Positions 56,593 through 64,000 of a DNA stretch of 64,000 nucleotides are shown in pieces. The translations under genes were made by a program, and so were the position numbers. The notes below the pieces were generated by a model. The model was not told where the DNA came from. It was given only the letters and a program-made list of their open reading frames with translations, and made no database searches. This DNA is from Musa acuminata AAA Group (lineage: Eukaryota > Streptophyta > Magnoliopsida > Zingiberales > Musaceae), in assembly GCF_036884655.1 (NCBI RefSeq), contig NC_088345.1:29076001-29140000 (forward strand), in the 5' to 3' direction. Position 1 is the first letter of the stretch; every line of letters starts with the position of its first letter.

Positions 56593-58170
56593 TTATAGGA
56601 ATGGATGATTTTTAGGAACCCATTTGCTTTTGGGTGCCTCACAAATAGATCTGCATTGTTTATCATGTTGCATGGAGTTTATCATGGTTCCTTTAGGAAC
56701 CCAAATCAATTTGTTTAGACTTATTTTCTTGAATGGACAACAATGTGTCTTGTGTCCAAATTTACAACAAAAGTTACATTTGTCTTGATGTCGAATATGT
56801 AGGATGGAGCCTTTTATGAAGGTGGTTGGATTTTGGTGAGGACTTCTCACGAATCCAATTCCACTTCTTTTGGGAATGTGGCCCTTGTTTGTAAGGATCA
56901 TGTTCAATGACTTGCTACCAACCTCGAATTTCTTCAAGGTGTCCTTAAGTAGCAAGTTTTCTTTTTGGAGAGTTTCTAGATCATGGCATTTTATGCATGA
57001 GCTTAAACTATCATGATGTTCAGCATTTAACTTATCGAAATTACAAATAAGACTATCATGCTCCTTTTTTAGCAATTTGTATTTACTACTGATAGTCTTA
57101 CACTCATCAAACAATTCATGGAAAGCATTTAATAATTCATCGAATGATAAATCTGCATCTATTGAATTTGTTACCTCATCTTCGATGGCCATTAAGGCGT
57201 AATGAGCAACTTGCTCGGTGTTGGACTCCTCTTCTTCGGATGCGCTTGAGTCATCCCATGTTGCTTGAAGCGCCTTTTTCTTTGACGTTCTCCTTTTGAC
57301 TTGGGGACAATCACTCTTGTAGTGTCCCGGCTTTTTGCATTCATAGCAGATTACTTGGTCCTTCTTGGGTTCAAGTTTATTTTTTGCATCATTCTTAAAC
57401 TTGTTTCTTTTAAAGAACTTTTTAAACTTTCTTGTTAGAAGTGCCAAGTCATCATCACAGTCCTCATCACTTGAGTTTTCTCTCAAGTGGCATTCAGAAG
57501 TTTTGAGTGTCATATCCTTCCTGTTCTTTGGAAGGATGTCTTATTGCTCTTCATGAGCTTTACAAGTCATTTCGTAGGTCATTAATGACCCAATTAGTTC
57601 TTCAAGAGGAAAATTTCGTAAATCTTTTGCCTCTTGAATAGCAGTGACTTTAGGATCCCAACTCTTAGGAAGGGATCTTAGTATCCCAAGCTCAAAATCC
57701 GAAAAGCTCTTTCCGAGTCCTTTTAGACCGTTGACGACATCCGTGAAACGGGTAAACATGTCGCCAATGGTTTCACTCGGTTTCATCCGAAAAAGTTCGA
57801 AAGAATGTAACAGCAAATTGATTTTTGACTCTTTTACTCTACTTGTGCCCTCATGGGTCACTTCGAGTGTGTGCCAAATATCAAATGCAGTTTCACAAGT
57901 TAAAACACGGTTAAACTCGTTTTTATCAAGTGCACAAAATAAGGCATTCATAGCCTTTGCATTAAGAGCGAAAGCCTTCTTCTCCAAATCATTCCAATCG
58001 ATCATTGGAAGAGAAGACTTCGAAAATCCGTTTTCGACAAGATTCCACAGTTCAAAATCCATAGAAATAAGAAAGATCCTCATTCGGGTCTTCCAGTAGG
58101 TGTAGTCCGTCCCACTGAACATGGGTGGACGCGTAATAGAATGCCCCTCTTGGTTTCCGGCGTATGCCAT
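56593..58170 (-). pseudogene. Gag of element I (one premature stop)
   Basis: The start at 58170 (MAYAGNQEGHSITRPPMF) fits the family. The copia Gag domain, acidic SSDEDCDDD stretch, knuckle 1 (CYECKKPGHYKSDC), a coiled-coil-rich segment and knuckle 2 (CNFCCKFGHKTHCC) are all present. A TAA at 57541-57543 splits it into 209 and 306 codons in the same frame. Two codons are missing near 57690 (FELGILRSL against FELVNKILRSL in A). It ends at 56593-56595 (HPFL, then TAA), where F has a TAG and runs on into protease. Confidence 0.87.
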
Positions 58171-58207
58171 TTCTCTTTGGGTTTTAGTCCGTTAGAGAGT
58201 TAACCTT

Positions 58208-58219
58208 GCTCTGATACCA
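58208..58219 (-). promoter_or_regulatory. Primer binding site of element I (tRNA-iMet)
   Basis: TGGTATCAGAGC on the minus strand, two bases from the LTR. Confidence 0.9.
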
Positions 58220-58221
58220 AT

Positions 58222-59745
58222 TGTTAGGATCGAGAGCACTAAGAGGGGGGGGGTGAATTAGTGCAGCGGAAATCTTTCAGCGATTAAAAACGAAAGCTGC
58301 GTTCGTTCGATAAAAACTATTTTGATGCAAAAGCCGATTCTAAGATTACTTATGATTAAGTGCAGTTTACGTTTAAACACAGTTAGCGTCTAAACACAGT
58401 TTGCGTCTAAATGCAGATTGCGTCTAAACTCAGATTGCGTCAAAGCGCAGTTTGCGTCCAAGCGCAGATTGCGTCTAAGCGCAGTTTGCGTCTAAGCGCA
58501 GATTGCGTCTAAACACAATTTGCGTCTAAGCGCAGTTTAAGCAGAAGTATAAAGACAATGTGCTGCTATTGTACAGCTCAAAAAGTAATCTGCAGAAAGC
58601 AGATTTACGTCTAAACGCAGATTTACGTCTAAACGCAGATTTACGTCTGAACTTTGAAACTCGTTTGTATACTCTCAGAAGGCAGTATGCAGTTGAAATC
58701 AAGACGTAAACGTAAACTGAAATCTGATGATTGTGCGAGGAAAGCCGATTTACGTCTAAATGCAGTTTTACGTCTAAATGTTGAAACTCGTTCGTAAAAT
58801 TGCAGAAGACAGTTTGCAGTTATAAATAGAATCAAAATGTAAATGTAAACTGCAAGGAAACTCGTTCGTAAAAGCGCAGAAAACAGTTCGCAGTTATAAA
58901 CAGATTCAAGACGTAAATGTAAACTGCAATGTAAAGATCATACGAAAACACCTATTGACGTCTGAATCCAGATTCGGAAAGATCAGCACTTAGAACTTGT
59001 TCGTAAAGGCGTAGAGAGCAGTAGTTATGTAGGAGGTTTGCAGTAATGATAAGGTACTCGAAATAAAAGCAAACCAGAGATTTAGAGTGGTTCGGTCAGT
59101 CTTGACCTACTCCACTTTTGGCTTCCTCCTCCGACGAGGTCACCGACGTCAACTAGCTGCCTTCCTTCAATGGGCGAAGGCCAACTGCCCTTTTACAGTT
59201 TCTCTCCTTTTGACGGGCTCAGGAGACAACCCTTACAGATCCTTTCTCTCCTATCTTTACAACTCAAGACTTGAAGAACAGAAAAGAGGAGAACTTTTGG
59301 ACTTTACACAAATTTGAGCTCTTAGAATCACTGAAAAGATCAAGAATTCGGTGTAGTTCAGTGTGCCTTCAGTGCTGAACGGGTGGGGTATTTATAGGCC
59401 CCAACCCAATTCAAATTTGGAGCTCAAAACGATCAAATCCCGGAATTTCGGGATCAGGCGGTTGCACCTCTTGACTGGAGAGGTTGCACCGCCTGGCAGA
59501 GCTCGGAGACTGAGCCTAGGTGGTTGCACCTCTCTGTCAGGGGCGGTTGCACCGCCTGAGTCTGGCTCGGAGACTGAGCCCCAGGCGGTGCCACCTCTTG
59601 ACTGAGGTGGTTGCACCTCTCTGCCAGAGCTCGAAGACCGAGCTCAGGCGGTGCTACCTCTCTGTCAGGGAGGTTGCACCGCCCAGTCTTGCTCGAAGAC
59701 TGAGCTCAGGCGGTGCCACCTCCTGTCTGGGGAGGTTGCACCGCC
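58222..59745 (-). repeat. 5' LTR of element I, truncated in U3
   Basis: Nearly identical to 51518-53050 or so, including the minisatellite (58361-58540) and TATA box (59390-59396). It stops inside the hairpin cluster at about 59745, where the sequence flips to the opposite orientation. About 0.55 kb of U3 is missing, and with it the outer terminus and target duplication. Confidence 0.87.
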
Positions 59746-60139
59746 TGGCAGGAGCTGCAACCGCCTCAGTCAGGCGGTGGCACTACCTGAGCTCGGTCTT
59801 CAAGCTCTGGCATGAGGTGCAACCGCCCCTGACAGAGGTGGCACCGCCCAGAGGCTAATCAAGTGATTTACGAATCAGCATTTAGACGTAAATCGGCTTC
59901 TTCGTACGAACGTCGTATTTCAATTTGCGCTTATATTCTGGTTTTCATCATAACTGCAAACTGCCTTCATAGATTGATTTCAACGTCATCTTGCTTGATC
60001 TTAAGTTGAAGTAATCTTAGGATCGGCTTTCACACCGAAATTGTTTTTATCGTTCAAACGTGTTTTATCGTTGAAAGATTTTCGCTGCACTAATTCACCC
60101 CCCCCCCCCCCCCCCCTCTTAGTGCTCTTGATCCTAACA
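59746..60139 (+). repeat. 5' LTR fragment of element K, head-to-head with the LTR of I
   Basis: It starts in hairpin-cluster sequence in plus orientation (59746-59857), then jumps to U5-type sequence (TTTAGACGTAAATC, 59881 on) and ends GATCCTAACA at 60139. The TATA region is missing, so this LTR has probably lost its promoter. A run of 19 C lies at 60098-60116. Confidence 0.82.
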
Positions 60140-60141
60140 AT

Positions 60142-60153
60142 TAGTATCAGAGC
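60142..60153 (+). promoter_or_regulatory. Primer binding site of element K
   Basis: TAGTATCAGAGC, one base off the tRNA-iMet complement, two bases past the LTR end. Confidence 0.85.
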
Positions 60154-60189
60154 AGGGTTAACTCTCTAACGGATTAAAACCCAAGAGAG

Positions 60190-61143
60190 ATGGCATACGC
60201 CGGAAACCAAGAGGGCCATTCTATTACACGTCCACCCATATTCAATGGGACGGACTACACTTATTGGAAAACTCGAATGAGAGTTTTCTTGATTTCTATG
60301 AATTTGGATTTGTGGAATATTGTTGAAAACGGTTTTCAACTTCCCTCTAAACCGATGAACGAATGGTCGGATTTGGAGAAGAAGTATTTTTCTTTAAACG
60401 CAAAGGCTATGAATGCCTTATTTTATGCTTTGGACAAAAATGAGTTCAATCGGATTTCTACGTGCGAAACGACTTTTGACATTTGGCGAACACTTGAAAT
60501 CACGCACGAGGGAACTAGTAGAGTCAAAGACTCGAAAGTTAACATTTTATTACATGATTTTGAGCTTTTTCGAATGCAACCAAGTGAGACTATAGGCGAC
60601 ATGTACACCCGTTTCACGGATGTCGTCAATAGTTTAAGAGCTCTTGAAAAATGTTTTTCGGATTTTGAACTCGTAAACAAGATTTTGCGTTCTCTTTCTA
60701 AGAAGTGGGATTCAAAAGTAACTGCAATACAAGAAGCTAAAAACCTAAACAACTTACCACTTGAAGAACTAATTGGTTCGTTGATGACATATGAAATGGT
60801 GCACAATGCACATGATGAATATGATGAACAAAATCACCTTCCAAAGAACAGGAAGGATTTGGAACTTCAGACAAATGAATACCACTTGAGCGATGACTCA
60901 AGTGATGAGGACAATGATGAACTTGAACTTCGAACACTAAATCTTAATAAGTTTATTAAACAAAAATCTAAAATAAATAATAAACTTGAATGAAGGAAGA
61001 GGCCAAAGAAGAAGAACATAAAGTGGGATGAATCGAGCTCCTCCAAAGACGAAATCAAGAAAGGCGAGGTGGCAAACTACGCCTTAACGACATTCAACGA
61101 TGAGGTAATCAAAACCCCCTTAATTTATTTCGAAATTACATGA
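60190..61143 (+). pseudogene. Knuckle-less Gag of element K
   Basis: The start at 60190 (MAYAGNQEGHSITRPPIF) is the family start. The Gag core is intact (DYTYWKTRMRVFLIS, THEGTSRVKDSK, MYTRFTDVVNSLRALE, LEELIGSLMTYEM), followed by an acidic DDSSDEDNDELEL stretch. A TGA at 60991-60993 stops the first 267 codons. Beyond it the same frame goes on through a basic RKRPKKK segment and WDESSSSKDE to a tail ending PLIYFEIT and a TGA at 61141-61143. In B the codon at the first stop is CGG, so the stop is a lesion. No CCHC knuckle and no coiled-coil region exist, unlike the 527-aa Gag of F. Confidence 0.85.
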
Positions 61144-63952
61144 TGCTCTTCATAATGCATTTTCTTTTTTAGTATAGAATTAATTTTCTTGATAATTACA
61201 TGAAATTGCAAAATTTATGATCATGCTAGTAGTTCTAAAAATAATCATGAAAAATACATATTTTATGATAAACAAACAAAATGATTTTGATTGAAAATAT
61301 GAAATGACCCTTGATGATATAATGATGTTTTGATACCATGGTTTTATTCTATGCATGAGATTTTAAAAATCATGTTTATTGGTTTTATAATTATGGATGA
61401 TGAATCTTACGATTTTCGATTTTCACGGTAATGAAAGTGCCTTATTGATCTTTGTCATAATAAAACTTGCACTTTCGATTTTAAAACATGCTACATGTTT
61501 GGCATAGATGAAATAAAATCATATGAATTAAAACAACTAAAAAGAGAAAAGTATTTTTCTTGAAAATTTATTTTTCTCTACCTTATTGACTTTTTCACTA
61601 AGAGATTAATAAAATTATCAATGCCATTTTGAATCTCTTGAAAGTAATGTTGAGATTTTGATGATTTGAATTTAATGGGTTTTATCGAAATCATGATCTT
61701 AATTTCCCATGATTTATAACTTGAAATCATTTATGAATCAAGATCACCTACTTTGTGTTCTTATTGAAATTTATTGAAATGAATCGTGATTTCTTGGAAT
61801 TATAACTTGAGAATTCTTTTTATAAATCAAAATAACTTACTATGATTCTTTCTTTTTGCTATTTGAGTTATCTAAAAAGAATCATAATATGTCTCTTAAT
61901 ATTCATAATTTGTCTACATGATTCGTAAATCTCATTACCAATTCTTCTTGATATTCCTTATGTGATGATATGAATACATGAAATATTCATTAATTTATTT
62001 TGATGTATACAAATGAAAAGTTATGATCATGCATGGTAGGATATAATTTGACAAAATTGATACCATCATGATATGAAGCATTTATGATTTGCAATGATGC
62101 ATGCAATACTTGAGCTTTTTAATTATGATGTGATGTATTGCATATGATGTAAATCATGATTTAAAATGCTATGAGTTATTACTAAAATGATGTATTATAA
62201 ATATTGATTTAATGTCATGAATACTCTAAATGATGAATGTTTGGTATCATGATCAAAATGTTGATAAATAGTTAAAAATTTAAGTGTCATGTATAATATG
62301 CTCATAATATTGATTGATTTATTCAATATCATGCATGAATGAAATATAAGGTTTTTGAAATTATGCATGTTCGAATTTGAAAATATAATGATACACAAAT
62401 AAGATTGAAACCTACCTTTGTCATGATTTAGAAATTAATGTAAAGGGTCTTCCCTTCTTTTTGCCAATGACATAGGGGGAGAAAGAGTTGCTAATGTGCA
62501 TATCTCAAAGAGAAAATTGCTAGCTTGCGTGTCTTAAAATGTTGAAATTTTTTTGCTAGCTTGTATATTGTAAACTTGCTATCGTACTACTATGATGATG
62601 AGCATGTCTTATCTTCATGATTGTATTTGAAAAACTATGACAAAAATATGTCCGAATGATTGAACTTGTTAAAATTAATTTTTGAACTTTCTTGATTGAA
62701 TGATCAAATCACTCGATTGCCTTGATGATTTTACACAATTACATGCCCTAATAACAGGTTGGAAATTATGTGCTTTGGATACAATAATTTCCATGATAAT
62801 AAGCATGTTTTGTCCTCATGATTGTATTTGAAAATCAATAGCACAGCCTTGTCCGAATACATGAATGTGTTAATTTCATTTTCGGATTCTCTTAACTATT
62901 GGTATCCTAACAATTGGATTTTCGAATTATCCTCTTCCAGACTTAATAAGCATATGTCATATCAAGTTTAATTCATATCATTGATTTTTGACATATAGAA
63001 TCAACTAGCAAATACATCTCTCCTACACTTATCATGTGAACAATATTTTGTTTTGAGAAATGGATTTGATGAAATGATTCCTGCTTATAAATTCCTTCTT
63101 GAAAAAGGAAGTCATTTTTACGTACAAGGATTTGATTCACATACATATCTTGATACTTGTAAAAATGAAGCGTGCTTTAATATCTTATCGATTTTAACTT
63201 CATTCGAGTAAGCTCAGAAATAGCTTTCCTCCTTCATGCAAAAAGAAAATAACAAATAAAATGGAAGAAGTTTTCAAAACTATCTCCATGTCATGTTTTC
63301 CTTGAGATGTTTGTATAATTGATATCCTATCACTCACTGTTAGAAAATGACATGAACCTAGTTATGACATGAATAATTACAAGCACTTATGCTTAAAATT
63401 TGCTTATATCGTTTTCCTTTTTGTTGATAACAAAGGGGGAGAAATATATGGATTGATGCTATGAACACTGATGCTATGATTGCCAAATTTGCATTATGCC
63501 ATGTCTGCATCATGTGTTAAGATGTCAAGAACTTGTATCGTAATTTTACGCGTTGATATCTTACCATGTGATGAAATGCTACAATTGATAAACACTTGAA
63601 ATGTTTGTGTTATGATATCAAAAGCTTACATCGTAATTTTATATGTTGATATTTGATAATAGCAAACTTGCATGATGATAAAACTTGATATTATGTTTTT
63701 CATGCAATGAGTTGAACCAATATCACAAACGCTTTATTGTGGTACTTCTCTTTTTTGTTAATGACAAAGGAGGAGAAGTATGATGTTATGCATAAGTTCA
63801 TGATGACGTGTTGCAAGTATTCATGATGAATATTGCAGTGACTTGAATTCAGTTTGAATTCAAGGTTCTATCAATATGACATATTGATAGGGGGAGTTTG
63901 TTTAAACTCTGGGAGTTAAGTTTAACTCCGTCATCAAGTGGTTGTCATCATC
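61144..63952 (+). other. AT-rich non-coding interior of element K
   Basis: No supported ORF on either strand. ATGAT and CATGAT words are frequent. Polypurine-like motifs lie at 62457-62485 (ATGACATAGGGGGAGA), 63416-63445 (GATAACAAAGGGGGAGA) and 63749-63779 (ATGACAAAGGAGGAGA), all preceded by a T-rich run. Confidence 0.7.
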
Positions 63953-63965
63953 AAAAAGGGGGGGA
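63953..63965 (+). promoter_or_regulatory. Polypurine tract of element K
   Basis: AAAAAGGGGGGGG followed by ATT and the LTR start TGTTAAATCTC. It is preceded by GTTGTCATCATC, as in the B, F and I elements. Confidence 0.85.
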
Positions 63966-63966
63966 T

Positions 63967-64000
63967 TGTTAAATCTCATATTTTGATGATGAAACTACTA
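63967..64000 (+). repeat. Start of the 3' LTR of element K
   Basis: TGTTAAATCTCATATTTTG and 15 more bases up to the window edge, matching the U3 end of the Sirevirus LTRs here. Confidence 0.85.

Larger units (their letters stand above)
51518..59745 (-). mobile_element. Element I: Sirevirus-like element with a non-pol passenger ORF
   Basis: 3' LTR 51518-53622, interior 53623-58221 (4.6 kb), 5' LTR 58222-59745 (truncated). Gag (56593-58170) is next to the primer site as usual. No protease, integrase, RT or RNase H sequence is present; instead a 1.1-kb intact ORF of another family lies at 54725-55831, with a promoter-like leader. The interior ends in a polypurine tract. The two LTRs are very alike by eye, so the insertion is young relative to B, E and F. 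Confidence 0.85.
59746..64000 (+). mobile_element. Element K: gag-only element (B family), plus strand
   Basis: A fragment of 5' LTR (59746-60139), primer site, knuckle-less gag (60190-61143), 2.8 kb of AT-rich interior, polypurine tract (63953-63965) and the first 34 bases of the 3' LTR (63967 on) lie in the window. It carries no pol domain. Layout, gag type and interior motifs match element B on the other strand. It is the best-preserved copy of the family here. Confidence 0.85.

Overview
The window is plant nuclear DNA made almost wholly of nested LTR retrotransposons. I see no host gene, rRNA, tRNA or CRISPR array. A plant origin follows from Sirevirus-type Ty1/copia elements (U3 hairpin clusters, repeated polypurine motifs, two-knuckle Gag), initiator-Met tRNA primer sites (TGGTATCAGAGC) throughout, a TRIM and a Ty3/gypsy element. 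A large monocot genome would fit, but the species is an inference I cannot settle from the sequence. Element names A to K below are mine.

Left part (1-14708). Element A (minus strand, Sirevirus) enters with its gag at 1-1267 and its 5' LTR at 1318-5456; a solo LTR (1887-4329, target duplication ACCGA) sits inside that LTR. A lies in the 3' LTR of element B (5457-11953, minus), a non-autonomous element with a gag lacking zinc knuckles, then about 3 kb of AT-rich DNA and no pol. B interrupts a plus-strand relative, C (11954-13664). An LTR tail (13665-13960) and a reverse-transcriptase fragment, D (13961-14708), follow.

Central nest (14709-50137). Element E (plus) begins at 14709. Its 5' LTR is split by F (15312-31417, minus, a nearly complete Sirevirus), and F's 3' LTR is split by G (15636-23645, minus, another Ty1/copia lineage, duplication GCTCC). 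E's gag remnant (32153-33252) leads into an LTR remnant holding H (33497-48473, plus, same family as G). H carries a 517-bp TRIM (38879-39395, duplication ACCTA) and a gypsy element Y (40121-45448, duplication TGACA). Two local tandem duplications followed, with periods of 573 bp (44918-46063) and 1,497 bp (47144-50137).

Right part (50138-64000). An LTR fragment and a TA-rich microsatellite precede element I (51518-59745, minus). I has Sirevirus LTRs and gag but, in place of pol, an intact 368-codon ORF (54725-55831) of a different kind, with its own promoter-like leader. I's truncated 5' LTR joins head-to-head with the LTR of K (59746 to the window end, plus), a second fairly complete copy of the B-type gag-only element.

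The strongest candidates for something little described are element I with its passenger ORF, and the B/C/K family, which shares a knuckle-less Gag with a common new C-terminal tail. No retroelement coding region here is fully intact, so present mobility would depend on proteins supplied by other copies.
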